DNA of 64,000 nt from Drosophila persimilis. Lineage: Eukaryota > Arthropoda > Insecta > Diptera > Drosophilidae. The notes beneath the pieces are model-generated. The model was given only the letters and a program-made list of their open reading frames with translations, was not told where the DNA came from and did no database searches. Positions 35,017 through 48,500 of the stretch are shown here, piece after piece (position 1 is the first letter of the stretch; the number at the start of each line of letters is the position of its first letter). Where the stretch lies: the NCBI RefSeq assembly GCF_003286085.1, contig NW_020825372.1, forward strand, positions 17,219 to 81,218, in the 5' to 3' direction. A program made the translations under genes and the position numbers.

Positions 35017-35609
35017 CGGCCACGCGAACAGACATCTATGTCACGCCCCGACATGTAAGCCAGTACTTATCCTTCCGCTCTGTGAACTTTAATCTAGTAT
35101 CTATTCGCATTCCCACCCCTCACAACCAGGGCGTGGCAGCTGCCAACAATCGCCATCGACGGTCGCGTTCAGCTGGCGACAAATGGCTGGAGCATCGTGC
35201 AGCCAATCCCGTGCCACTCGGCACTATTATGCAGCCCTTTCTGAAGAATCGCAAGTCGGTTACCAAGCTGACGGACATGAAGACGCTGACCGAACACGGC
35301 GCCAACAAATACTGTCTCGTCTCCCAGGAGGCCGACACGGACGGGGATGTGGAGACGAAACTGTACAAGGGCAATTTTATACCCACATGTGGCGGCGGCG
35401 CCCAGGTGGTGTTCAACGATATCGAGTGTCTCAAGCAGAAGTCGCCCGTGCATTCGCCAACGCGAAAGCGTCCCAGCAATGGCACGATGTCGGCTCTGGG
35501 CGTTGCCAGCGCCCTGCCCAGCACGGTCACCTCCATCACCGTCCAGGATGTGGCCTCGCGTTGCAACCTCGGCATCGAGGGGCACAGCAACAAGAAGACA
35601 AATATCTAG
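35017..35609 (+). pseudogene. pav: pav 3' fragment, copy C
   Basis: Starts inside exon 5 (35017-35054), then intron 35055-35129 and the full last exon 35130-35609. It matches 30197-30789 at an offset of 4,820 bp with one visible replacement (GNFIPT for GNVIPT). It has no motor, no promoter and no start codon of its own: a by-product of tandem duplication of pav end plus retroelement. Confidence 0.9.
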
Positions 35610-36220
35610 AGCTCGTCCTGTAATTCTTGAACATGCATTTCCATTTCCATTTAGTTTTACTTTTTTTTTCTAGTTAACGTAATTACTAAAATTATTGATT
35701 ACTAGCCTTTAAAGTTGAAAAGTTAAAGTTAACTGCAATTAAAGCCAAGTAAATAATCTGTATAAATATTCGCACATCGATGAATTCTAAACCTCGCAAC
35801 TGAACTTATTGCTGTGGGAGCACACACCAGTGGAAGGAGTGCGAAGAGTGCGTCCATTCATAGGTTTATAATAAATAGTTGTACTGCAAAGTATTCAATA
35901 TTTCTCGTATGCATATCCCTTGCTATGCCCCTTGATTATTATATGAACAATTAAAGTAGAAGAAGCAAATATACATATGTATTATGCTGGTATTAACTAT
36001 TATTTTTTTTTATTGTTATTCCTGCGTTTATTCAATGCTTAAACCGATAGAATTTATTGAAATACATACATATTTGTAGATTAATTTCAATTACTAATAA
36101 ATCAGTCTATAATTAAAATATATGTTTTTCGCTTAATGATTTCATGTATGTATGTATGAATGTATGTATGTGTTTGTGTGTATGTGTGGGTGTGAGCTGC
36201 TCTTCACAAGAGTATACTAC
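35610..36220 (+). other. pav 3' UTR and flank, copy C
   Basis: Same flank as 30790-31400, including the AATAAA signal (35870-35875) and the TGTATG microsatellite. No gene. Confidence 0.7.
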
Positions 36221-36706
36221 TGTAAAACGATGTTCAATCCGTTTTTCTGGATCGTTGGGGCTCAACCCTCCGATCTCTTTTATTGTCGTTTATGTTCTCA
36301 ATTTTACAATTGTGTTTTGGGCTTTTGTAAGCCAAAAGCCGCGGAGCTGCGCTGCCAGTGACGCCGGCAGCGGAGCGGCAGAACTATGTGTTCTTATCTC
36401 TTATATGTTAGTATGTATATGTGTGAATATGCTCAGCGCTGTTGGCAGCGAGAGCGCGAGGGAAGATATATGTGTGTATGCATGTATATTAGTGCCGTCA
36501 AGTCATGGGAACATGCTGACGCTGCACTTGGGTCGCTCGAGGCATTCTTGAGTGAATCGTAATACGATCACCCAGAATGTCTGGGACTTTATTGTTACGT
36601 AAACACTGAAACAAAGTGTTACAGTGTGTATTCTTTAAGTACCGTAGGTACAGTGGGTATTCGTAATAATGAATACTTTACTTTACTTTAATATGAGCAT
36701 ACTACA
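36221..36706 (-). repeat. 3' LTR, retroelement copy C
   Basis: Copy of the 486-bp LTR with the adjoining purine tract on the minus strand. Confidence 0.6.
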
Positions 36707-36959
36707 TCTCCCTCCTTTTGAAAAATAACGTAATATAATGAAGTTATTTTATTTTTAGCTTTTACTATATATGTATACGAGTTATGTATTCTTAAAAAGA
36801 CAATTTATATATATATATATTTTTTTTTTCTTTTTAGTCAATTATTAGAATATTGAACTTTAATTAATATTGATAAAATTAAAAAAAAGTTATTTGAATA
36901 TAAATGCAGAGTAGTATATTTTTATGGTTTATATTTATGTATGGCCATACTAAAAATGA

Positions 36960-39900
36960 TTAATAATTGCAAATCTTTAACCTATCCTTATGTACTTTCT
37001 GAGTTTTGTTTTTATTATCGGAGATTATGACGTTATCTCTTTCTCCGATACTTTCTACTCTATATGGTCCTATATATTTAAAATCTAGCTTATGTCCTGT
37101 TTCATTTTTCAATAAAACTGTATCTCCTACAGCTAAATTTAAATCTTTTAACTTTAAGTCATATAGCTGTTTATTTTTAATTTTATGCTCCTCGAGCATA
37201 ATCCTTGCTCGTTTATATGCTATTTCTAATCTATATTTACTCTCTTTAGAGTAATCATCTATGTTATATAGAGGTGCTATTCTATCTATAGTATTAAATT
37301 GAACTGGTAAGTTTGAAGTCTTACCGAAAACTAGCTCATATGGACAATAATCATGTGCCATAGAGGGGGTTGTATTAAAACAATATACGAAGTATTGCAG
37401 CCATACATCCCAATCTGATTTGTCAGCTGAGATGTATGAGCGTATGAATTCGTTAAATGTTCTGTGGCTTCGCTCCACGGTTCCTACAGTCTGGTGATGA
37501 TGTGCAGTAGAAGTTATGTTTTTGATGTTTAGATTTTTACATAAGTCTTCAATTATTGAATTTTAATATTCTGTTCCCATGTCCGTAATGAACGTCTTCA
37601 TTGGACCGTACTTTAGAATAAAATTTTCAAAAATAGCTTTAGCTACTGTATTTGCACTTTTGTTTCTAATGGGTATGGCGACAAGGTATTTTGTCAGGTC
37701 ACATATTAAGGTGACTGCATATTCATTTCCTTGTTCTGATTTAGGAAGTGGACCGATCGTATCCACTATTACCCTATCAAAAGCCATGTATGGTGTTTCT
37801 GTAATAGTCAATGGAGTTATTGTGTGCTTGGTTACTTTAGCTTTTTGGCATTTTGGACATTTTCGTATGTAATTGGTTATTTCTTTAGTCATACCTTTCC
37901 AAAAATAATATCTTTTGACCTTGGCCAAGGTTTTTGTTATGCCTGTATGTCCTCCTTGTATGGGATCATCATGTAATGTAGACAGTATTGCTTCTTTTTC
38001 TTTTTCATTTTTAATTAGGGTCACCGGGTTGAGTAGCGCTACTCTTATTGTTCGTAATATTTTATTGCCCATATTTTTAAAATTATCTATTGAAATGTAT
38101 TCAAAGATATTTTCCCACGGTGCCACTTTGAGTTGGCTGATTTTTTGTTTACCGGCCTGCGTTTCAAGCCTTTGGAAAAACTGACCTAAGTCAAGGGTTC
38201 CATTAGTATACAAATCGCTAACATCATATCTTGCAGTAATTTTTTTTCCATGTTTGAAAAAACATAAATTATTATTTACATGCAAGGTCACTACTTTACG
38301 TACTTCGTCATTGTTGATGACTTCATATACGTTGGGCTTTGAAGCTTTTGTTAGAGATTGCCTAGGCAATTCTATTTGTTCTTTTCCTGCGCAGGATTTC
38401 TGTCTACTCTGTTGCCTGGTAGTGACTTTCAGGACTTTATTCGTATTTTGTATGTTTTTTAGGTCTGTGATGGTTATTCTTGATAACGCATCTGCTACAT
38501 GATTATCTTTACCCTTTAGATACTCGACTGTAAAGTCGTATTCTTCTAATTCGAGCCGCATGCGTGTGAGTTTTGAGCTAGGATTGACCATTGAAAATAG
38601 GTATGTTAGTGGTCTGTGATCCGTTTTTACTGTAAAGTGTTTACCATAGATATATGGTCGAAAATGGGTAATTGCCCAATGAATTGCTGCTAATTCCTGT
38701 TCTGTAGTACTTTTGTTACTTTCACCTTTTGTGAATGAACGTGATGCATATGCTAATGGGAGTTGGAGTCCGTTATGGTTTTGAGTTAAAACCGCTCCAC
38801 ATGCTTGTTTACTAGCATCGGTGATTATGCAAAATTCTTTCTGAAAATCTGGGTACTGTAACAGAGTGGGTTCCATAAGTTTATCTTTTAAATATTGGAA
38901 TGGATTTTGACATTCAGTTGACCACTCAAAGGGGACATTCTTTTTACATAATCTAGTTATGTGCCGGGAATAGTCGGCGAAGTTTTTAATAAAACGTCTA
39001 TAATAATTGCAAAATGCAATTAATCGTCTAGCGCTGTCCGCATCATGTGGGACTGGATAGTTTTTGATGACGTCATATTTCTTGTCATCTGGCAAGATTC
39101 CTTTATCTGTGCATTTATGACCAAGAAAGGTCACTTCATGCATAAAAAATGAACATTTTTGTGGATGTAATTTTAGGTTGTGTTTCCTTCATATCTCAAA
39201 AATATCTGTTAAGTTTTTAAGCATATGTTTTTCGGAACAACCCATGACTATTAGATCGTCCATATACAGGAAGGCTTGCGAAGCTTCAAGTCCAGAGAAT
39301 GCTATAGTCATCATTCTTTGAAATGAATTCGGCGCTATTTTTAAACCAAATGGTAGTCGCGTGAAGCGATATGAGCCATTGCTCGTTGAAAAAGACGTTA
39401 TATTTCGCGAACTTTCTTCTAGTTCGATTTGATGAAAACCTGACATTAAGTCAAGGCATGAGAAATACTTTGCTCTACCTAGTTGATCCAAAATGTCATC
39501 AATTCTAGGTAGTGGAAGGAGTCGGAAGTGGAAGGTGTCGGCCAGGAGTTTTTTGTTTATTTGACGATAGTCAACTACTAATCGCCATTTCTTTTGTTCT
39601 GAACCCGGAAGGGCTTTCTTTGGGACAAGTAGAAGTGGGCTGTTGTATTCTGATACGGATGGTTCGACAATATTGTCGTTGATTAATTTTCCTACTTGTT
39701 TTTTAATTTCCTCAACTTGGCTATGCGGACTTCGATAGTTCTTTATATATATAGGTTCGTCATCCCTCAATCTCAATTTCTGTTTATAAAAATTATTTGT
39801 TGTGATTGATTCGGTTTCAAGCCCGAATACGTCACTAAAATTGGTGCATAGTTTAGTTAATTGCTTCTTGAATTGTACTGGGAAATGCTTGCTTAATTCA

Positions 39901-40274
39901 GCTATGACAGTTTTTTCTCGGATTTTTTGAGTTGTTTGAATTACCTTGTAATTCGAAAGTGGTTCATATTGTATGCTATTTATATGTACTAATTGGTTGG
40001 TACTGGTTGTATTCAGCAATCGGACAAATGTATTATTTTTTGAAGTTATTGTATTTGCTACATAAATACCAGGTTGAATTTCCTGGTTTGGGATCAATAT
40101 GGTTTCTATATCGGACGTTAATTCTATTTTTCTGACAACTTGTGATCTTGCTGGTAGAAGAATTGTATTGTTACCAGAACTGTATGTTATTGGAACATAA
40201 ATTTTAATTTTTATATTATTTGGTCGTATTATTAACCAATCCTCTGCAGGTTTTAAGTCTATTAGGCAGTTTAT
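36960..40274 (-). pseudogene. gypsy-type pol remnant, copy C (longest)
   Basis: Same domain order as copy A and again open upstream to the DINE-1 at 40275. TAA at 37563-37565 and TGA at 39189-39191 are shared with all copies. It carries the 15-bp RT insertion. A private A-run expansion lies at about 36880, and one residue differs at the start of the connection region (SARRLIAF for SARRFIAF). Confidence 0.88.
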
Positions 40275-41781
40275 TATACCCGATACTCAAAATGAGTATT
40301 GGGGTATATTAGATTTGTGGTAAAAGTGGATGTGTGTAACGTCCAGAAGGAATCGTTTCCGACCCTATAAAGTATATATATTCTTGATCAGCATCAATAG
40401 CCGAGTCGATTGAGCCCTGTCTGTCTGTCCGTCCGTCCGTCTGTCCGTCTGTCCGTCCCCTTCAGCGCCTAATGCTCAAAGACTATAAGAGCTAGAGCAA
40501 CGATGTTTTGGATCCAGACTTCTGTGATATGTCACTGCTCCAAAAATATTTCAAAACTTTGCCCCGCCCACTTCCGCCCCCACAAAGGGCGAAAATCTGT
40601 GGCATCCACAATTTCGACGATACGAGAAAACTAAAAACGCAGAATCGTAGAAGATGACTATATCTTCTAGAGTGCCAAATCTGAACCAGATCGTATAATT
40701 ATTACAGCCAGAATCACGAAAACAATTTCACTCTTTCTCGCTCTGTCTCACTCTAACACACAGGTTTCATGGTCGGTTTTGCCAATTGCAAAATATGAGT
40801 TCAAGGATCTCAGAACCTATAAAAGCCAGAGCAACCAAATTTAGTATCCACACTCCTGTGATATCGGACCTTGACCGTTTCCTGTCCAAATTTCGCCACA
40901 CCCCCTTCCGCCCCCGCAAAGGACGAAAATCTGAGGCAACCACAAATCTCAGAGACTATTAAGGCTAGAGTAACCAAATTTGGTGCACACACTCCTTTAA
41001 GATGTCACTATAAAACGTATATCTCAGAATTTCGCCCCACCCCCATCCGCCCCCACAAAGGACGAAAATCTGTTGCATCCACAATATTGCAGATTTGAGA
41101 AAACTAAAAACGCAGAATCATAGATAATGACCATATCTATTAGATTGCTGAATCTGGATCAGATCAGATCAGATCATTTTTATAGCCAAAAGAAACAAAT
41201 CAATTTGCAGTGGCTACGCAGCGCCCGACGTCACGCTCAGACTGATTTTCTGTCTCTCTCGCACGCACTCTTTGTCGTGTCGTTTAATATTAGCGCCGTC
41301 TGCCGGAGGAGAGCCATACTGACTTAGTATCGGGTATAACTGTAGAGTTGCGGTGTCCGCAGCAACTCACAACGTTCCCCCTCGTTTTTTTTGTTTCTCG
41401 TATCTTTGAAATTGCCACAGATGCCACAGATTGTCGTTCTTTGTGTGGTCGGAAGGGGGCGGGGCGAAGTTTTTAAATATACTTGTAACAGTGACATATT
41501 ATAGAAGTCTGGATACAAAATGTCGTTGCTCTGGCTCTTATTGTCTCTAAGCACTAGGCGCTCATAGGGACGAACTGACGGACAGTCGAACAGAGTATCG
41601 GGTATAAAAATCCAGAATTCTCGCTTTCCACAATACACAAATTTTTCCTTCATTTGGTCTTAAGAAAAAGGCAAAAAATGCGCAATCGGCAGCACTGGAT
41701 GGAAGAGAGCAATACTGACTATGTTTCGAGGATAAATATAGATTTTCGGTCGCAGCAGCAACTCAGAACGTTCCCCCTAGT
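40275..41781. mobile_element. hybrid DINE-1 at the 21.6-kb duplication joint
   Basis: The left part is the DINE-1 type that follows the retroelement (as 61876 onward): GATCAGATCAGATCATTTTTATAGCCAAAAGAAAC at the diagnostic sites. The right part, from at latest 41285, is the 19148-type (CGTTTAATATTAGCGCC) with its inverted partial and tail. The switch lies in the ~90 bp of identity at 41194-41284. Confidence 0.85.
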
Positions 41782-43153
41782 TATACCCGATACTCAAAAT
41801 GAGTATTGGGGTATATTAGATTTGTGGTGAAAGTGGATGTGTGTAACGTCCAGAAGGAATCGTTTCCGATCCCATAAAGTGTATATATTCTTGATCAGCA
41901 TCAATAGCCGAGTCGATTGAGCCATGTCTGTCTGTCCGTCTGTCCGTCCGTCCGTCTGTCCGTCTGTCCGTCCCCTTCAGCGCCTAATGCTCAAAGACTA
42001 TAAGAGCTAGAGCAATGATGTTTTGGATCCAGACTTCTGTGATATGTCACTGCTCCAAAAATATTTCAAAACTTTGCCCCGCCCACTTCCGCCCCCACAA
42101 AGGGCGAAAATCTGTGGCATCCACAATTTCGACGATACGAGAAAACTAAAAACGCACAATCGTAGAAGATGACTATATCTTCTAGAGTGCAAAATCTGAA
42201 CCAGATCGTATAATTATTACAGCCAGAATCACAAAAACAATTTCACTCTTTCTCGCTCTGTCTCACTCTAACACACAGGTTTCATGGTCGGTTTTGCCAA
42301 TTGCAAAATATGAGTTCAAGGATCTCAGAACCTATAAAAGCCAGAGCAACCAAATTAGGTATCCACACTCCTGTGATATCGGACCTTGACCGTTTCATGT
42401 CCAAATTTCGCCACACCCCCATCCGCCCCCACAAAGCACGAAAATCTGTTGCATCCACAATATTGCAGATTTGAGAAAACTAAAAACGCAGAATCATAGA
42501 TAATGACCATATCTATCAGATTGCTGAATCTGGATCAGATCAGATAAGTTTTATAGCCATAAGGAACAAATCAATTTGCAGTGGCTACGCAGCGCCCGAC
42601 GTCACGCTTAGACTGATTTTCTGTCTCTCTCGCACGCACTCTTTGTCGTGTCGTTTAATATTAGCGCCGTCTGCCGGAGGAGAGCCATACTGACTTAGTA
42701 TCGGGTATAACTGTAGAGTTGCGGTGTCCGCAGCAACTCACAACGTTCCCCCTCGTTTTTTTTGTTTCTCGTATCTTTGAAATTGCCACAGATGCCACAG
42801 ATTGTCGTTCTTTGTGTGGTCGGAAGGGGGCGGGGCGAAGTTTTGAAATATACTTGTAACAGTGACATATTATAGAAGTCTGAATACAAAATGTCGTTGC
42901 TCTGGCTCTTATAGTCTCTGAGCACTACGCGCTCAGAGGGATGAACTGACGGACAGACGAACAGAGTATCGGGTATAAAAATCCAGAATTCTCCCTTTCC
43001 ACAATTCACAAATTTTTCCTGCATTTGGTCTTAAAAAAAGGCAAAAAATGCGCAATCGGCAGCACTGGATGGAAGAGAGCAATACTGACTATGTTTCGGG
43101 GATAAATATAGATTTTCGGTCGCAGCAGCAACTCAGAACGTTCCCCCTCGTTT
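41782..43153. mobile_element. composite DINE-1, second unit
   Basis: Repeat of 20177-21548 at +21,605 bp, with a few point differences. Confidence 0.82.
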
Positions 43154-43490
43154 TTTTCTTGATCTAGAGTGCATGGGGATTAAATGTCAAAGTTAACAAT
43201 CTTTTGTGATCGGACTTTCGTCATTATTATCGTCAGACTATATACAGTACGGGTCTAAGAAAAAAAAGTATTCGTCCAATATTTTACTCAAATCTGCGTA
43301 AGTGAGCGAAGCGAGTTTGGACCTAAGGATCGATCATGTAGATCAATTAATCAAGAATCTACATGCAAACAAAATTTCGCGGTTGTACATGAGGTATAAG
43401 AAAATTCATATTCAGATGGAAAAATGAAATATTCTCAATAAGGTTTGACTTTTGATTCAGGGAATTTAAAACTTTCTGAAATTCAATGAA
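43154..43490 (+). other. shortened AT-rich segment, second unit
   Basis: Repeat of 21549-21885. No gene seen. Confidence 0.5.
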
Positions 43491-44597
43491 AACGAGGGGG
43501 AACGTTGTGAGTTGCTGCGGACACCGCAACTCTACAGTTATACCCGATACTAAGTCAGTATGGCTCTCCTCCGGCAGACGGCGCTAATATTAAACGACAC
43601 GACAAAGAGTGCGTGCGAGAGAGACAGAAAATCAGTCTAAGCGTGACGTCGGGCGCTGCGTAGCCACTGCAAATTGATTTGTTCCTTATGGCTATAAAAC
43701 TTATCTGATCTGATCCAGATTCAGCAATCTGATAGATATGGTCATTATCTATGATTCTGCGTTTTTAGTTTTCTCAAATCTGCAATATTGTGGATGCAAC
43801 AGATTTTCGTCCTTTGTGGGGGCGGATGGGGGTGGGGCGAAATTCTGAGATATACGTTTTATAGTGACATCTTAAAGGAGTGTGTGCACCAAATTTGGTT
43901 ACTCTAGCCTTAATAGTCTCTGAGATTTGTGGTTGCCTCAGATTTTCGTCCTTTGCGGGGGCGGAAGGGGGTGTGGCGAAATTTGGACAGGAAACGGTCA
44001 AGGTCCGATATCACAGGAGTGTGGATACTAAATTTGGTTGCTCTGGCTTTTATAGGTTCTGAGATCCTTGAACTCATATTTTGCAATTGGCAAAACCGAC
44101 CATGAAACCTGTGTGTTAGAGTGAGACAGAGCGAGAAAGAGTGAAATTGTTTTCGTGATTCTGGCTGTAATAATTATACGATCTGGTTCAGATTTTGCAC
44201 TCTAGAAGATATAGTCATCTTCTACGATTCTGCGTTTTTAGTTTTCTCGTATCGTCGAAATTGTGGATGCCACAGATTTTCGCCCTTTGTGGGGGCGGAA
44301 GTGGGCGGGGCAAAGTTTTGAAATATTTTTGGAGCAGTGACATATCACAGAAGTCTGGATCCAAAACATCGTTGCTCTAGCTCTTATAGTCTTTGAGCAT
44401 TAGGCGCTGAAGGGGACGGACAGACGGACAGACGGACGGACGGACAGACAGACAGGGCTCAATAGACTCGGCTATTGATGCTGATCAAGAATATATATAC
44501 TTTATAGGGTCGGAAACGATTCCTTCTGGACGTTACACACATCCACTTTTACCACAAATCTAATATACCCCAATACTCATTTTGAGTATCGGGTATA
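43491..44597 (-). mobile_element. inverted DINE-1, second unit (converted)
   Basis: Repeat of 21886-22992 in the same place, but at about 43535-43740 it carries the variants of the forward DINE-1 copies (AAGCGTGACG, CTTATGGCTATAAAACTTATC) and not those of its own counterpart. More scattered forward-type variants lie near 44030-44165. Confidence 0.83.
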
Positions 44598-44688
44598 AAA
44601 AGAACCATATCCGACCGCCATATAATTTCTGCATATAAATTCTTGTTAAGTAAATAAAAAAAAATTACCAAGCATTCAACTTTTTTAG

Positions 44689-45727
44689 CATGCTCAAGAA
44701 TGACCAATTTTCATGTACTGATGTCCAACTCCTTGACTGAGGATAGGGCCGGACCAAGTTTTGCTAAACAACAACAGCAGCCTCTAGAGGTCGAACAGGC
44801 GCTCCAGGCACCATCCCAAGTGGGACTCAACAACAATAATGGTTACGCCTGCCAGATGCCAATTCTTCTCTCAACAGTTTAAGCGCCGTTCACAGTAAGG
44901 CCACTCCCATGAAGATCGGGTGGAAATTTGGCTGCCTGGGTGCGGGCAATGGATAATTAAATGAACCGAATGGCTTTTGCTTGGGCATCGACGAGGACAT
45001 CATTGTTGCCGATTCGAAAAATCACCGAATCGCTGTATACGCCAAAATGGGAGCCCTGAAGTTCCAGTTTGGCGATGCCGGCAAGCGGAACGGCCAGCTT
45101 TTTTATCCCCGCAAAGTGGCTGTCTTCCAACACAATGGAAATTTCGTTGTCTGCGATCGCGGCAATAGACGCTCTCGCATGCAGATCTTCTCTAAGTGCG
45201 GCACATATATGTTCAAGATTTCCATCAGGTTTATGGATATTGTGACCGGGTTGGCTGTCAGCACCAAGGGTTATATTGTGGCCGTCGATAGTGTCTCGCC
45301 GACTGTCTTTGTTATATCCGAGGAGGGTATGCTGTTGCACTGGTTCGACTGCAGTGTCTTTGTGCGTGAACCCTCGGACATAGCCATACGCGACAATGTT
45401 TTCTACCTTTGCGATATGAAGGCTCATGGCGTGGCCGTTTTCAAGGACAGTGGCGAATTCCTCTATCGCATTGGCAACGAGAGGGTATCCTGCTACCCCA
45501 CGGGCATTGATATATCCAGTGCTGGGGATTTGCTCATTGGGGATACCCATGGATATCGCTTCCATGTGACCTGCTACGGGAGCGACGGTGATTTCAAGTC
45601 GGTCTTCGAGTTTCCTCAACTGAATGTTTCACGTTGCTGCGGCTTGAAGATCACATCCGAAGGTCATGTGGCCACTCTGGCCAAGAATAACCATCAAGTT
45701 CTTGTGATGGATCTGCTGTATGTCTAG
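44689..45727 (+). pseudogene. mei-P26: mei-P26-like NHL fragment, second-unit copy
   Basis: Repeat of 23084-24122 with the same 27-bp insertion, in-frame TAA (44954-44956), linker frameshift and 248-codon open stretch ending at TAG 45725-45727. I see no coding difference from copy 3. Confidence 0.78.
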
Positions 45728-46003
45728 TGATTATAAGATAACACCCTGTTGTGTCCAGGAACGTGAGAATTGCGGATAAACACACAATCGCTTATCTTCA
45801 TCGGTACTTAGGCGTTGGTTGCGTTTTATTTCCTATTTGCAAACGGAGGTTAATACATTTTATTCTTATATGTATCTACTAACGCTTCGTCTTTTCTCCC
45901 CGCTCTTTTATCGACAGCTCAAACTAATGTTACCTTCTTGTCTTTTCATATTGTGACCATTTTTCTTCTTGTCTTTTCATAGTGTGATCATTTTTCTTCT
46001 CTT

Positions 46004-46202
46004 TTTGCTCATTGGGGATACCCATGGATATCGCTTCCATGTGACCTGCTACGGGATCGACGGTGTTTTCATGTCGGTCTTCGAGTTTCCTCAACTGAAT
46101 GTTTCACGTTGCTGCGGCTTGAAGATCACATCCGAAGGTTATGTGGTCACTCTGGCCAAGAATAACCATCAAGTTCTTGTGATGGATCTGCTGTATGTCT
46201 AG
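46004..46202 (+). pseudogene. mei-P26: extra NHL tail 1, second unit
   Basis: Repeat of 24399-24597, last ~65 residues only, with the same private changes. Confidence 0.73.
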
Positions 46203-46480
46203 TGATTATAAGATAACACCCTGTTGTGTCCAGGAACGTGAGAATTGCGGATAAACACACAATCGCTTATCTTCATCGGTACTTAGGCGTTGGTTGCGTT
46301 TTATTTCCTATTTGCAAAAGGAGGTTAATACATTTTATTCTTATATGTATCTACTCACGCTTCGTCTTTTCTCCCCGCTCTTTTATCGACAGCTCAAACT
46401 ATTGTTACCTTCTTGTCTTTTCATATTGTGACCATTTTTCTTCTTGTCTTTTCATAGTGTGATCATTTTTCTTCTCTCTT

Positions 46481-46679
46481 TTTGCTCATTGGGGATACCC
46501 ATGGATATCGCTTCCATGTGACCTGCTACGGGAGCGACGGTGTTTTCAAGTCGGTCTTCGAGTTTCCTCAACTGAATGTTTCACGTTGCTGCGGCTTGAA
46601 GATCACATCCGAAGGTTATGTGGTCACTCTGGCCAAGAATAACCATCAAGTTCTTGTGATGGATCTGCTGTATGTCTAG
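46481..46679 (+). pseudogene. mei-P26: extra NHL tail 2, second unit
   Basis: Repeat of 24876-25074, followed by 3' flank to 46974. Confidence 0.73.
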
Positions 46680-46974
46680 TGATTATAAGATAACACCCTG
46701 TTGTGTCCAGGAACGTGAGAGTTGCGGATAAACACACAATCGCTTATCTTCATCGGTACTTAGGCGTTGGTTGCGTTTTATTTCCTATTTGCAAAAGGAG
46801 GTTAATACATTTTATTCTTATATGTATCTACGCACGCTTCGTCTTTTCTCCCCGCTCTGTTATCGACTGCTCAAACTAATGTTACCTTCTTGTCTTTTCA
46901 TAGTGAGATAATTTTTCTTCTCTTTTTTCGTTATGTAGGGTATGTAAAACTATGTATATATAAGCTAATTTTTC

Positions 46975-48500
46975 TCAACAACGTCTAGCTTTGCCAGCAT
47001 AGAGGTTGGGCGGTGTAGAACTCCAGCCGTCGTGGCGTGCAGGCGTGACTGCTAGAATAACTCCCTTTTTCCATTGAGATCGATGAAGATTCTTATTACA
47101 GATAAGAGCAATGTCCATTTCAGCGAGTGGTTGCACTGGGTGATGCCACTTTGTCCGTTTGCATAGGTCTGGTAGGTACTCAGTGAGCCACTTGTTCCAA
47201 AATGAGTGTGAGTTCTGCTGAGCGATGCGCCATTCCTTTCGAGTTGGCTGGTACTTCTCCTCTTGTGGATGTGGTGTCTGGCTGGAATTGGGAGAACCTA
47301 AAAGAAAGTGATTAGGGGTTATCGGATCGTCTGTGGGGTTATCCAGAGCAATGTGTGTATGCGGTATGGAATTTACTTTGTTTTCAGCGTTACACATTAG
47401 GCTACACAGTATGTCTTCTGTCAGTTTTTTGTCATGCAGTGCGTGTCCTATGGCTCTCTTCACACTTCGTACCAATAATTCCCAGCCCCCACCTGCGGGC
47501 AATTAAACAGCCATTCGATCTGCTTGATTGACAAGTCGTTCGCTATTCTATGGTGATCGAGGTCCTGCAATTCTCTTTCCAATTCATGTTCGGGAGCTGA
47601 TTGGTACCACTGTCAGATTGGATTCTTACTGGTCTTTACGGCGCCGCGCCATGAAGCTATGCAATACTCGAAGACACGTATCTGTTGTCAGGTCCCTGGG
47701 AATTTCCAAATGAATTGCTCTTATTGTAAGGCATGTAAATATGCATATCCAGCGTTTCTCGGTACTCCTTGCTCTTACAACCAGAAACGGTCCCATGTAG
47801 TCGATTCCAACATATGAGAATGGGCATACGTGCGGAGAGAGTCGGTCCTTAGGAAGTTGTACCATTAATGGCGTTTTTGGTGAAGCTCTCTGGATTTTAC
47901 AAGTCATACAATTTCTAGCTGCACGGCGAACCTCCAGTCTCCAACCTGTCCAGTCAATAGCAACATCCTGTACATTGCGGATCACTATGAGTACAGCTTC
48001 TTTAATTTCAGCTACATCAAGGTAGACTTTTCGTTTGGTCTTACGATCACACATCCTGTAGACCCAAGCGACAGCACGCATCAGCCTTGTAAATGAAGAT
48101 AACCCTTCCAGCAACTCCCTGAATACGATATTGACAGATCCATCTGAAGACATCTCATTTATTGATAACGTAAACTTGCATCTTACTTCCAGTTCCGTGT
48201 CACCAACGTCTGAAGTTCCTAGATTCCATAGACTTGCGTCCTCTTGAAGGAATTGAGGGTCTCTCAACCCGGAGGTTTCTCGAGTTCTAGATCTGAGTTT
48301 GGTGCCAAAGTCTGCCGGGTTATCCTTAGTAGGCACCCAATGCCAATCTTCCAACCTTGTTGCCTCGAAGTATCTCGTCAATTATGTGTCCTACATATGG
48401 CTTATATTTTTTGTGATCTGATTTAATCAATGCTAAGACAGTCTTGGAGTCGGACCACATGTGGTCACATTTGGGTTTGACGTCGTGACCCTCAAGACCT
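46975..48500 (-). pseudogene. BEL/Pao pol fragment, second unit
   Basis: Repeat of 25370-26895 including the 8-bp inverted block near 47591 and all frame breaks. Confidence 0.85.
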
